Assembly: GCA_949987565.1 (NCBI GenBank)
Contig: OX465109.1
Location: 13,967,400 to 14,031,399 of the forward strand
Direction: 5' to 3'
Length of the DNA stretch: 64,000 nucleotides
Origin: Luidia sarsii
Lineage: Eukaryota > Echinodermata > Asteroidea > Paxillosida > Luidiidae
Below are positions 11,691-21,767 of the stretch, one piece after another (position 1 is the first letter of the stretch; each line of letters starts with the position of its first letter). The position numbers were made by a program, and so were the translations under genes. Under the pieces are notes generated by a model. It was given only the letters and a program-made list of their open reading frames with translations, was not told where the DNA came from and searched no databases.

Positions 11691-11949
11691 TGGGGGTGTG
11701 TCCGGTTTGCCTAGACAATTCCGGTATCAGGCACAACGCAAATAAATATTCCAAGGCTGTGGCCTTCAATCAAATAAGTTGTCCCTGCTTGTCTTTTATG
11801 GAATCTGAGTATAATATTGTATATGTATACATGTAACTTTTTTGACCTGTACAAGTAAACAGCATTTTCTCATGGTATTCCTTTCAATGCGTGCAATTTG
11901 TACAAGTACAAGCATGATTGATGGCATGCCTACTTAGCACAAAAGTATT

Positions 11950-12032
11950 TACATGTACATAGATGTATTATGTGTAAGTCAGCAAAATGATGACTTACAT
12001 GTACATGTACATGTACAGTACATGTACATTGT
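11950..12032. repeat. TACATG simple-repeat cluster
   Basis: Runs of alternating GTACAT/ACATGT, a self-complementary hexamer repeat. Similar clusters lie near 8724, 16315, 17150, 19625, 24535, 36178, 40150, 41205 and 53190. Confidence 0.85.
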
Positions 12033-12144
12033 CAGCATCTGCATAAGTCGTCACAAAAATGCCGGTCCCAAGGGTGCTGACTTAGCCAAGGTTTACTGTA
12101 TATGAAATGTATATAGGTAGCTGAAACAAAATAATGTACCTGAC

Positions 12145-12260
12145 CTGATTTAATCCAAGCAACAGCTTTCACTGGATCTGAGTGATAATGCATAGTAACC
12201 AGAGACTCCCCTTCCTGGTTCCATATCCTGACTGCATTATCATATGATCCAGTCAAAATC
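12145..12260 (-). CDS. WDR12: WDR12 exon 4 (WD repeat 1)
   Basis: It encodes ILTGSYDNAVRIWNQEGES and then HSDPVKAVAWIKS, the first WD blade of WDR12. Two donor GTs are possible near the end. The one at 12144 (GTCAGG) restores phase with exon 5 and gives exactly the human spacing between WIK and SMDQT, so I chose it. Confidence 0.93.
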
Positions 12261-12935
12261 CTGAAATAAAACACAATTAGATCTATCAAAATCTAGGGTC
12301 TTTGTACTGTGTCCATTATCATGTGTGGTGATAAATCATGTGGCAAACTCCTGATCTGTTTTTGGCTGGTTAACCACTTTGTGTCAGTACCTCCAAAATC
12401 GGAGCTCCATTGGATTGAATATGCAACGGGGCCCTCTGAATCCGGGCACCACTATTGTCAACATTTTAAAGAAAGACTCTTTTCAGCTTAGAACAAAGCA
12501 ATACGAATCAGTACAAAGACCCTTTTTGACACAAGTTGCCACATGAATTGCAAGATTAGCAGCAGTAATTGTGCAATTTACTGGGACCTTTACTGTGGAT
12601 GATCGAGGGATACCGCGCTGCCGCTGAAAGCACACGGGGGACATTGTGTTGGCATGCCACACAGCCCAACGGTCGTTAGTCAGGCAGTGGAATTCCACCC
12701 ACATTTCCACGCTCGGTTGTGGCCGACCAACTCAAAGATTTGACTGCCTGGATTGGAGGCTGGAGGCTGGAGTCTGCGGTCAGAGATTGACAGTATCGTA
12801 CATGCACACACACACAAGTCCGTTACGCTCCAAGGCATGCTTTCTGGTAACTAGCGTTAGTTCTGTGTGTACATGGGGAAGCTGCTGGAATGTACCCATG
12901 TTGTGTAGAGATAAAGAACATGACATCATGCTGAC

Positions 12936-13143
12936 CTGTTACTGGCACCTTGTACCGAGCTCACCCAATCATCATGCAGGATACTTCCAGTTGGCTCGGG
13001 TGCTGGGTATTTCTCCAAATATTCAACTTCTACAACAGTTTCTGTTGAAATGTTCTTTTCCTCAAGGTGCTTCCCAAGAGCTGACCGCAGGAATTCACCA
13101 TTGATCAAAAAATCAAAGTTGATTGCTGTCACATTATCAGATC
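12936..13143 (-). CDS. WDR12: WDR12 exon 3 (NLE domain end)
   Basis: It encodes the NLE core [11 protein letters not shown], then the acidic [12 protein letters not shown] stretch and [11 protein letters not shown], each closely matching WDR12. The conserved acidic residues thought to contact the Midasin MIDAS domain lie in or near this stretch (family knowledge). Intron 2 upstream is about 5.7 kb and contains two PLE insertions. Confidence 0.95.
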
Positions 13144-13344
13144 CTGAAAGAGAAGAAAAATTTAGTTCAGTTTAATTCTATCATATTGTACACATTTGGC
13201 TGACTTTCTTTATCATGATTTATGATGCTTCCTTACAAATGACAGCTATACTGATCATATCATGGTAGAATATAAAGTATATTCAATACTAACTGCATGC
13301 ATGTTAATACAAGAGAAATGAAGGGGTTGTTCATCGCGGTGGTG

Positions 13345-13790
13345 CAGATAAGTAGAAGGATGATCAAAGTCACGCGATGTGTCGTTGCTGGTGGCAATGT
13401 TTTGGTTGCTAACTGCTAACCTTCATCAGGCAACTGAAGAATGTGCGCTGCGGCGTCCGTTTATATCCGCTTCGCCGGTTCCTGTGTACCGGTTTGCAGA
13501 CGTCGTAGTAGTGATCGTGCGGTTTGGCACGCGGTTCTGGCATCCACTAGCGGCCCTGTCCGTGGTGGGTCGGCGGTCGTGGCGTCCAGAAACTGGGGAT
13601 GTCAATGCCGCTGTCCCGGTTGATGTTGTTTCGGCAAAGTCGGATGTGGAGGGCCTCCTTGACGTGCATGGTGTACCAGTGTTGCTGACGGTTGATACAC
13701 CGCACATCGTCCCAATTGAGGCGGTGACCCGCTCCCCAAGCGTGTTCGGCTACAGCCGATCCGTCCACACGGCTTTGCAGGAAGATCACG
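13345..13790 (-). pseudogene. inverted partial copy of PLE-B 3' end
   Basis: Minus-strand reading gives RVDGSAVAEHAWGAGHRLNW and VKEALHIRLCRNNINRDSG, nearly identical to the 3' part of the plus-strand endonuclease at about 15100-15290. It ends in the same terminal sequence as 15410-15535. It is a duplicate created at insertion, not a separate gene. Confidence 0.88.
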
Positions 13791-14645
13791 CCCCAGCTAC
13801 TGGAGCTCAAAAGGGCCTGGGATCTGGACGACGGAACTTACCGGAAGCTCCGCCCCTCCGGCAAGCAACCGCCCAGGATGTACATGTACGGTTTGCCTAA
13901 GATCCACAAACCGGGTACACCCCTAAGGCCCATCGTCTCCCGCGTAAGCTCCTTTGCTTACAACCTGTCCAAGTATCTGGCAGGAATCCTGTCTCCGTTG
14001 ATCGGGAACACGACCAATACGGTGCCCAACTCCACGGCCTTTGCGCAATTCCTCCGCGGACAACGGATGGGCAGCCACGAGACATTGATTTCCTTCGATG
14101 TCACGTCGTTGTTTACCAACGTCCCCATTGAAGGCGCATGCAGAGTAGCCCTACAACGCCTGGAAGGGGACCCGAACCTGTTGGACCGAACCTCCCTCTC
14201 CCCCGCCAAGATCGCCACCCCACTGGAGTTCGTCTTACAATCCACGTACTTTCTCCACGAAGGGACCTTCTACGAGCAGATGGACGGAGCAGCTATGGGC
14301 AGACCAGTGTCCGCGGTCATCGCCAACCTGTACGTGGAGGCGTTTGAGGAGGAGGCTCTACAGAGTTGCCCTCCCGAATGCTCCCCTTCAGTGTGGAAGC
14401 GATATGTTGACAACACCTTTGTTATTGCACCGCGCGACCGGACCGACCAGCTGCTCTCAAACCTGAACTGTCTCCGGCCCACCATACGCTTCATTGTCGA
14501 GATCAAGGAGGACAACAACATTGCCTTCCTGGACACATTGGTCCACAGGGAGCCCGACGGCAGCCTAACCACCACTGTGTACCGCAAACCCACGCACACT
14601 GACCAGTACCTGGGTAACCTGGCTTACGACTCCCATCCACCCTGA
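13790..14645 (+). pseudogene. PLE-B reverse transcriptase, N-truncated
   Basis: The RT frame is open from the inversion breakpoint: LKRAWDLDDGTYRKLRPSG, GLPKIHKPGTPLRPIVS, SFDVTSLFTNVPIEGA, EQMDGAAMGRPVSAVIANLY. The catalytic box reads YVDNTF, with Asn replacing the second Asp of YVDD, which should abolish polymerisation. It then runs FLDTLVHREPDGSLTTTVYR and KPTHTDQYL. The N-terminal part is missing. A stop after SHPP at 14643-14645 and a frame change separate it from the endonuclease. Confidence 0.9.
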
Positions 14646-15414
14646 GTCTGTGAAGCGTGGAGTGGCCAAGTGCCTCTTTGACCGTGCAGCACGTTTGGTT
14701 ACCAAACCGCGCTGTACGGCCTCAGAGAAACGCCATGTGCACGCTGCCCTAACAGCGAACTGATACCCAACCCCCTTCATCCGTCGCTCTTCGAGACCCA
14801 AGGTGAACACTGATACGGAGCGGGTTGAGTATAAGTCCTTCACTGTACTCCCCTTCATGGACGGCGTCTCCGGACAGTTGAGGAAAATCCTTGAGGGACA
14901 TGGTATCCGTACCGTGTTTCGTTCCTCTACCACCTTGAGGAACCAACTCATCCACCCCAAGGACCCTGTCCCCCTGGGAAGACGCAGAGGTGTCGTCTAC
15001 GAGATCCCATGTGGCAAATGCAACCAGGTCTACATCAGCGAAACCGGCAGGCCCATCAGTGAGAGAATCAAGGAGCATCAACGCGACGTGAGACTCTCCC
15101 GTGTGGACGGATCGGCGGTAGCCGAACACGCTTGGGGAGCTGGTCACCGCCCCAATTGGGACGATGTGCGGTGTATCGACTGTGAGCAACACTGGTACAC
15201 CAGGCGCGTCAAGGAGGCCATCCACATCCGACTTCGCCGAAACAACATCAACCGGGACAGCGGCATTGACATCCCTGGTTTCTGGCTCCCCACCATCAAA
15301 CGCCACGACCGCCGACCCACCATGGACAGGGCCGCTAGTGGACACCAGCATTGCGCGCCAAACCACACAATCACTACTCCAACGTTCGCAAACCGGTACA
15401 CAGGAACCGGCTAA
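14646..15414 (+). pseudogene. PLE-B GIY-YIG endonuclease
   Basis: The open stretch 14803-15414 carries SFTVLPFMDGVSGQLRKIL, the core GVVYEIPCGKCNQVYISETG with RPISERIKEHQRDV, then SAVAEHAWGAGHRPNWDD and RVKEAIHIRLRRN. The GIY-YIG fold residues (Y...Y, the Glu/Arg helix) are recognisable. It is separated from the RT by a degraded ~160-bp stretch (14646-14802) with frame changes. In an intact element RT and endonuclease form one polypeptide. Confidence 0.88.
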
Positions 15415-15444
15415 GCGGAAACGGACGCCGCAGCGCACATTCTT

Positions 15445-15495
15445 CAGTTGCCTGCTGAAGGTTAGCAGTTAGCAACCGAAACGTCGGCACCAGCA
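15445..15495 (+). ncRNA. hammerhead-like motif, PLE-B right end
   Basis: Core CUGCUGA (15452-15458), stem II GGUU/AACC, then GAAACGUC. It differs from the canonical CUGANGA core at A6 (C here). The inverted left-end copy (core at 13423-13429, minus strand) has the canonical CUGAUGA but AAAAC instead of GAAAC. Each copy is therefore broken at a different place. Confidence 0.5.
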
Positions 15496-15535
15496 ACATC
15501 ACATCGCGTGACTTTGATCACCCTTCTACTTATCA

Positions 15536-16249
15536 TGTTAATACAGTTAATACAGTTTATGGTGGACTCCACCTTTTGGTGCCCATGCACTTTGTGATGG
15601 AAATTTTGAGTAATGTGAAATTTTCCAGATTCACTAAAAATGTGTACCCTGCTATATACTGTATACAGTAGTCAGTCAAACCGGACACAATTTTAGAGTG
15701 TGGTGAAATGCTGTGGGCATACACTTTATGTAGCACTATAGTGGAAGATTCCAACTGGGTATGTGAATTTATAGCATAAATGTACCCCGTACGTGCGACC
15801 TCTGACTGCAAACTATCCTCCAGGTTGACCTCAGTCGACAAAGAAATTGGCAATTGAGGCAGTGGGCTGATTTTGATGTTTGACCAAGGGATGAGAAGCA
15901 GAATGGGGTAACATGTGTTGTTCACAGTGTGCAGTGTGAGCATATTCACTTTGGCAGATGATAGCTACAGTAGGCAATAGACTGTGCAAGTCTTGTGGTG
16001 AAAAGGTCACTGTACACTTCTGGCCACCTCTGCACCACCTGGTATGGGAGATTAACGAGCCAGCCAATTTTTAATTAATTTTTAGATAAAGTGGAACGCC
16101 CCTTCCCACAAAAAAAACCGCAGATTTGTGGAATCAGTATACTAAAAAAAATATTTCACAGGTCTGTTTAAATAGTTGTGAAAAGAAAGAAAAATCATGT
16201 AACAAATGTGTTACGTGAAATTCTGAACATTTGAATTTCTTATTAATCT
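15536..16249. other. WDR12 intron 2 stretch, no feature recognised
   Basis: AT-rich intron DNA. The 130-codon minus-strand open frame (15557-15949) has no recognisable domain. No inverted ends seen. Confidence 0.5.
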
Positions 16250-17045
16250 TCATGAAATAATGTCACCGTCACATGATGGCAATTTTTGGATATACACCTT
16301 TTCCCAACTTACCGTACATGTACATGTACATGAAGATACATGCCAAATGTTGATACTGTAGGACCCAAGATTGTGTCATGATTGTACTTGTATTTAGTGG
16401 ATTTCCCCTTTAAAGGGCTGTCATGTGACCAAGGAATACCACACAAAAAGTAAAATTCATGAGATGACTTCACATGATGACATTTTTTGGATCACCTTTT
16501 CCCAACTTAGATATATGGCAAGTGTGATGCCAAGTATGGATTCCATCGAACCTACGGTTGCGTCATAATTGGCATTTGAAATCTTAAACTTTGCCCGCTT
16601 GTCACGTGACCTCTGGTGACGTCACGAACTCACGATTGCAAAAAGTTTCAGTGCACATCCTCATCTCTGGGGTAGTGTTCTAAGTATACCTGTATATGTG
16701 TATGTGCCAAGTTTAAAGTTTATTGCTTTTGTCAGTTTTGATTTAATGCCCGAATGGTCTCGAGAATGATTTTGTGCCCAAAACCTATGGGGCCCAGCGA
16801 GAAAAAAAAATTAACAAAAACAAAAGCTTTTCTGCAAAAATTGCAGAAAAGCCAAAAATCAGAAAAATTACGTTTTGTTTGCTCAATATGATCAAATGAA
16901 TGTTAAATGTTAAAAATTTCATTGCCTCATGAAAATTCATGGGATGACGTCACGGCAACAAGGTGACATTTTTGCGATACGCCTTTTCCCAACTTACCAT
17001 AGATCTATGCCAGGTTTTGACCTCAAGATTGTGTTATACGGTAAA
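16250..17045. repeat. three diverged copies of a ~110-bp block
   Basis: A block with the order ATTCATG(A/G)GATGA, TCAC...TGACATTTTT, CACCTTTTCCCAACTTA, then ATGCCA...GACC-like text occurs at about 16250-16375, 16455-16565 and 16930-17040. Spacing is irregular (about 200 and 475 bp). The function is unknown; it could be the core of an old repeat family. Confidence 0.6.
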
Positions 17046-17295
17046 ACCTGCTTATCCAGCCACCTCTAAAAAAAAATACATGTACTGTACTTACTACTGT
17101 AGTCTCTTTCTTACTCAACATGGGAACCGAACATTTGTGGCTGAAATGTACATGTAGTTGTACATGTAAGTTACAATTTGTTAAAAGGAGAAACAAATAC
17201 ATGAAGGGCAACAATGAAACGTCTGTTCTCATCACCCCTGTATTCTCTCAATTGATTTGTGCACTATAGATATTTATCCACATGTAGAAACATGT

Positions 17296-18308
17296 CTTAA
17301 AATTTAGTGGGCCTGACGTTTCGATCCTAGCAGGACCTTTCAGGAGTGACAAGGACAAAACAGATACATGTACCGGTACACGAAGGAAGGGGAGAGAGAG
17401 TGAACAGGACACGGATGAGAAACAAAGGACAAAGAGTAAAGCTGGTAGGGAGAGATCAAAGGGAAGGGCAAGGAGTAGGGTAGGGATTAGTGAGAAGAGG
17501 GGTAAAGATCAAAGAGAGAAGTGTGAAGGAGTGAACAAAAAAGAAGGATTATCAAAAAGCTGCATGGTGTTAGTCATTACCCTCCTGGATGTTGAGACCA
17601 TGTGGTTGAATAGTCCGAAGACGCTTCATCCACATTTTCTCACGGCTAAAACGGACAGCATTACTACGGCGACCAAGGGATTTTATGCCCAGTACACTCA
17701 TATCTGATATCGAATGATCAGGGAGATTGAAGTGATACCCAACAGGGGTTTCCATTTGACCAGTTTTGATAGTAGACCTATGGCCATAGATACGTTTTTT
17801 GAGGGTGTTTTTGGTCTCCCCAACATACTGAACATTACAAACTCTACATGAGATGAGGTATATGATGTTTGAGGTAGTTCACGTGATAGAGTCATAGGTC
17901 GTGTGGGTAGTTCCAGAAGAATTTCCATTGAAAGAGTCTATTTCTTTGACATGTGTCTTACAAACAATGCATTTTGAGGTACATTTAAATGTACCAAATT
18001 TGGTTGGAGGTGAAGAGTGAGTCCAAAGGGGGAACCTCTGCTCAGACAATTAAGTCACGCAGGTTACGGGGGCGCCTGAAAGCCAAAACAGGCGAATATG
18101 GAATGGCATCAGCCAAACGATCTGAAGTGTGGAGAATATGGTGGTTTTCCTTAGTTATCTTCCTGAGAGGAGGAAGAGAAGGGTGGTAGGAAGTGACTAT
18201 ATATGGAACCTTGGGATGGTCCTTTGGACCTGATGGCTTTTGTTTGAGTGCCGAACTTCTGGGAATGGAATAGACTTTAGCAATGGAGTTCTTCACTTGG
18301 CGAGAACT
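17296..18308 (-). mobile_element. PLE family A, copy 2 (degraded)
   Basis: Same 3' segment as copy 1, extended further upstream (SIAKVYSIPRSSALKQKPSG). The endonuclease region is present but shifted across frames (18296-18042, 17928-17698, 17755-17570). The terminal hammerhead-like motif is interrupted by a deletion after AGCAGGACCTTTC. It lies in WDR12 intron 2. Confidence 0.88.
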
Positions 18309-18439
18309 GCGGGAGTGTGTGCGCGCACGGTGCGATGTCCCGGATGTTGCTTTGCACTGCTGTTCAGGAAACAGTCGTAGGGCTCATCGCGTGCAAGCGC
18401 GCGCACACACTTCTGCAGACCATTCCGCACCCGGACCTG

Positions 18440-18835
18440 CCTGCACATCGTGACGTCATGCAGTTTCAAATCCAAGATGGCCACCCCAACTCGGCTCGTC
18501 GACCCATTTTCGGTCAACTGAGGGGAAATTTCTCCCTTTTTCCAAACGTGAGTAAAACAAAATGACCAGTAATAATAATTTTGGAATCTGCAATTCTCAC
18601 TGAATCCTCAATGGACACGTGGGACGGTTTCACAGGTGTTTTGGGGGTAAATCTGGGGATTTCAGTCAGGGGTATTTTTCAAAGATTAAATTTGCATAGC
18701 CAGTTGCATAGCCACTTTCCTTGAACCCTACACGGCTAGTCACCCGTCCCTCAAAATTTCAAAATTCGATAAAAAAGGGTGACTTGTCGGGTCCAAGTTA
18801 CTCGGACTAGTCTACTCACAGCAATAGGCAAAGCA
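18440..18835. repeat. foldback-family repeat, copy also at 35.0-35.8 kb
   Basis: It shares ordered words with 35000-35770: GAAATTTCTCC, CCAAACGTGAGTAA, ATTCTCACTGAAT, GGGACGGTTTCAC and GGTGTTTT.GGGGTAAA. No coding content. Confidence 0.6.
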
Positions 18836-18888
18836 AATTTTACAAATGCAAAAACAAATCTGTCAAGATCATCTTAATGATACAGTAC

Positions 18889-18977
18889 CTTTGTTTAGCA
18901 GTCTGTTGATTAGTGCACTAAGTTCCTTAATACCAACAGATGCAGGAACTGAGAATGGTGAATCACCAACTGAAAAG
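18889..18977 (-). CDS. WDR12: WDR12 exon 2 (NLE domain)
   Basis: The acceptor TTTTACAG precedes it and donor GTACTG follows. It encodes FSVGDSPFSVPASVGIKEL and a following LINRLLN run, matching the NLE segment of WDR12 (human AVDDVPFSIPA...INKLL). Phase joins exon 1 (2+1) and exon 3 (1+2). Confidence 0.9.
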
Positions 18978-19150
18978 CTGTAAAACATTTGGTGAAAGGA
19001 TATAGATCATACATAATTTTAAGAAATGGACACAATGTAAAAAAAACATGAAAATTATTATTACAATAATATTAATAATAATAGTACTAGTCAATACAAA
19101 TTATCAGTCACTGAATGCCGACCACAAAAATAGAGCAAAAGATAACATAC

Positions 19151-19224
19151 CGGTCTTGTTTAGTAACAAATCTAGTCTGCAGATGGGAGCCGAAGCCGGA
19201 AATTGCTGTGGTAGCGGTTGCCAT
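19151..19224 (-). CDS. WDR12: WDR12 exon 1 (start codon)
   Basis: The ATG is at 19224-19222. It encodes about 25 residues ending HLQTRFVTKQD plus two bases, followed by donor GTATGT. The LQTRF run is the conserved start of WDR12 (human begins MAQLQTRF), so this protein has about 13 extra Ala/Thr-rich residues before it. I chose this ATG because it is in frame with exon 2 and close to the family start. Confidence 0.88.
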
Positions 19225-19379
19225 GTCAGATGGCTTCAGTGGATTTAATTATAATATCCGCAAATTACACAAGAATGTTTCAAAATCGGCAGAAAATGGA
19301 GCAGGCGTAAGTGAATATTGAGACTTAAAAAATAATCATTTCGCTGAACAAGTCATGATGTGTACAACTCTACCGTCTA

Positions 19380-19690
19380 CGGACGGTACAACAAAGTACA
19401 GCCACGGTACGTCAACGTAATGTACAGCTAATACCACTACCAGTACCAGTACAAAGTAAAGTACATTAGTAGTACTAGTAGCATGGAGTAGTACTACTAA
19501 GTACTACTACTAGTACTAGTAGTACGAGGTAGTAGTGAGAACAATGCACACGTATACGTAGCACGTGAGTTTAGGATTCGTACCCACGTGTGAGCGACAC
19601 GATTGAACCATGGAGCTACACATGTATCGGTACATGTACTGTACATGTACATGTACATGTACATGTACTGTACACTGTACAGTACATGGT
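19380..19690. repeat. AGTACT-rich and TACATG simple repeats
   Basis: 19410-19530 is dominated by AGTACTAGTAGT words in both orientations; 19625-19690 is a TACATG array. Both are strongly self-complementary. They lie just upstream of the WDR12 start. Confidence 0.8.
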
Positions 19691-19696
19691 TGAACC

Positions 19697-19723
19697 ATGG
19701 AGGAATAAGGAGAGATCCTACAT
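19697..19723. mobile_element. 27-bp palindromic micro-insert, 9-bp flanking repeats
   Basis: The insert begins ATGGAGGAATAAG and ends GATCCTACAT, so its ends pair (one mismatch). It is flanked on both sides by GGTTGAACC (19688-19696 and 19724-19732). A third copy of the flanking phrase follows at 19737, so local tandem duplication is an alternative here. Confidence 0.55.
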
Positions 19724-19809
19724 GGTTGAACCATCATGGTTGAACCGCGCGGGGGGTCGTTGACCAAGCCATGCGAGTCATCAGCCCACGGCGATACCGC
19801 GCGCGCAGT

Positions 19810-20720
19810 GAAGCCAAGGTGTCCCACTCAGGTGAAGCCAAACGCAAAATGCTGTGTGGCATTGTAAAATTCGTCCGTCTATGGTTTTATTAATTTTGTT
19901 CATCTTAGCTTACGGGGGGTTTCTGACACTGCCTCTAACACTTTCCTCAAAAACACTAGTTTAATTTTGTCCCACTGGCCCGATCGAGTCACGGGGAAGT
20001 TGGATTGACTTTTTTGTTATCACCTATCCCCTCCTTTTCCTTGGATCTTCATGCTTAATTCCTGCTAGTGCTACCCTCTCCTTTCCCATCCTTTTCCAAA
20101 TCATCAAAACTGTCCTCATAATAATAAGGAAATAAATCTAATCACCATCATTAATAATTCAAGCTATGTTTCTCAATGTTCTTAAATGTGAAAAGAAGTT
20201 CATTTAACTGAAAAATTTCTTTTAACTTTACAACTTTGCTGCCTTTATTTTTTATTTTATTTGGATCTTCAAGTAAACCATAGAGGTGAATTAAAGTGAA
20301 TCCTTAAGTTCAATAGGGCGGTATCTGTGATACACGCATCATTTCTCATCCTTGTTAATTTCCACATCAGAAGATACATCAAGGCAGGGTGCGATTGTTC
20401 GGCTTGGTCCAAGCTAATTGTGATGCAGCCATGGAAGCAGATTCTGGTGTGTGTTTTTCCCCTTTTGGTGGGGTTGTATTTTTCAGGTTGATGCCTTCTT
20501 CTGTGACGTTTCAACAAGCTCCACAATCCTCTTTCTCACTGCTTCTTCAGTTATGACCTTTCCCAATATGTCGCCCAAAAAAAATTAAGAGACACATTTC
20601 CTCCTTTTTGGTACCTTATCTCGCTGCCCTTTTATTTATTATATTCTTTTTTTAAAGCCTATTACTATTAAGCCATTTAACTTTATGCCTTTGAATATTA
20701 AATTTTTTAGAGCCTCCACA
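19810..20720 (+). repeat. E1 repeat copy a (truncated)
   Basis: Shares ordered text with the four other E1 copies: AAGGTGTCCCA, CTGTGTGGCA, GACACTGC..CTAACA, GCTTGGTCCAAGCTAAT, TTTCTCACTGCTTCTTCAGT, ACACATTTCCTCC. Both ends are missing compared with the longest copy (51012-52442). The 85-codon minus frame here (MWSLLKRHRRRHQPEKYNP) is not conserved as protein in the other copies. Confidence 0.7.
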
Positions 20721-20759
20721 GTTTTGAGCAAAAAAATAACAACTGTCCAATGAAAGCGC

Positions 20760-21370
20760 ACGCTCTGTTCACGTGATGGCTTCAAAAAATATTATTTTGC
20801 TCAGCACGTAGCTCAAGTCGCCGCACTCGATGAGTTTTCATCCACGAGAGGCGAAAAAATCAAACAGGACAGAACGGTCTCACGGCCTCTTGAGGCAGAA
20901 ATCTCACTAAAAGTTCAGCGCACACGAGATACGTGGTGAGCTAACGACCTCGAGAGAAATATTTTTTTGCTCAGCAGATAGCTCTCGTGTACGGCGGCCT
21001 TTACAAACGTGTCCTTTCTCTCTGGCTTGCTGCACGTTCATGGATTTATTTCATGCCCACGAAATCATTTCGTGGACACGAAATGATTTCGTGCGCACGA
21101 AATAACGAACAAAAAAAAATCTTTTAGAGTTTGTTTTCAACGAAAGTCCCTTTAGGGGCTCCGTACCTAGCCTTCGTGTACGGAGCCTTTAAAGAGACAT
21201 TCGCTGAAAACAAAATCTAAAATAAATAAAATTTGGTTCGTTATTTCGTGCGCACGAAATCATTTCGAGCGCACGAAATAATTATTGTTTTAGAGGGTTT
21301 TTTTCAACGAATGTCCCTTTAGGGGCTCCGTATTCGTGTGATACGGGGCCTATGTAACGGCCTATGGTTG
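20760..21370. repeat. foldback with nested TTTCGTG palindromes
   Basis: 21045-21285 holds repeated TTTCGTG(G/C)(A/G)CACGAAAT palindromes in two clusters. Between them TTTTCAACGAAAGTCCC...CTCCGTAC (21133-21168) is mirrored by GTACGGAGC...CATTCGCTGAAAA (21178-21216). It is a non-coding foldback element; ends not precisely defined. Confidence 0.6.
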
Positions 21371-21527
21371 CCAGAATGCTTTGCTGAAGTGCGCATATAT
21401 GCACTGAAATCAGCGAGCGACTTGTGGCGACTTTAGTTCCTTTATCCTGACGATATCCAAGGAGGTACCAGGGATCTTATGGCAGGAGACCAGACTACTG
21501 TCCGAAGTCACTTTAGCTTTACAGTAG

Positions 21528-21767
21528 GACCCTTTTCCAAAACCCGGCTTAGGCTCAAGCTCCGGCTTTGTCTTTCTTTCTTCTGTCCGTTTTAAAGTAC
21601 AAGGCTGAAAATGCTTTTGGCTTCGTTTCAGAATGTAATACTGCGTTTTGAAAAAGAATGCAAAGCTTCAATTAACTCTAACAAAGAACTCCATCCTGTG
21701 TTTTCAGCTTTCGGATGTCAGAGACGAAGCCGGAGCCGAAGCCTAAGCCGGGCTTTGGAAAAGGGCC
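21528..21767. mobile_element. 240-bp MITE, TAG target duplication
   Basis: The left end reads CCCTTTTCCAAAACCCGGCT, then TAGGCTCAAGCTCCGGCTT; the right end is its near-complement (GAAGCCGGAGCCGAAGCCTA, AGCCGGGCTTTGGAAAAGGG). It is flanked by TAG on both sides. The short interior does not code. Confidence 0.75.

Larger units (their letters stand above)
13345..15535 (+). mobile_element. Penelope-like element family B with inverted 5' partial copy
   Basis: The plus-strand body (13790-15535) encodes RT then GIY-YIG endonuclease. Its start is fused to an inverted copy of its own 3' ~445 bp (13345-13790), so the two ends mirror each other: GATCAAAGTCACGCGATGTG on the left and its complement on the right. 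Such snap-back 5' structures are typical of PLE insertions. It lies in WDR12 intron 2, opposite to the gene. Confidence 0.9.
6303..19224 (-). other. WDR12: WDR12 (Ytm1) gene, 5' seven exons
   Basis: Seven minus-strand blocks match the ribosome-biogenesis protein WDR12 in order and at matching lengths. Every junction is GT-AG and phases chain perfectly (74, 89, 208, 116, 155, 46 and 80 nt, giving 256 codons). WDR12 works with PES1 and BOP1 (PeBoW complex) in 60S maturation; its N-terminal NLE domain binds the AAA-ATPase Midasin (established for the family). Residues 1-~90 here are the NLE region; the rest carries a first WD repeat (TGSYD...RIW), a second (SGSMDQTLLLWEW), the RGHAGSV turn and a third (SGSMDSMLKIW), then an acidic linker. 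Human WDR12 has about 420 residues, so roughly 40% is missing and must be left of the window, past the DIRS insertion. No stop or frameshift occurs in these exons, so the gene looks functional. No clear promoter motif was recognised upstream of 19224. Confidence 0.93.

Noticed and set aside
11104..11769. Open frames of 116-200 aa on both strands
   Set aside because: Product of a 30-bp minisatellite whose period is a multiple of three.
13379..13900. 173-aa plus-strand open frame at the left of PLE-B
   Set aside because: It is the antisense of the inverted endonuclease copy, then an out-of-frame reading of the RT start.
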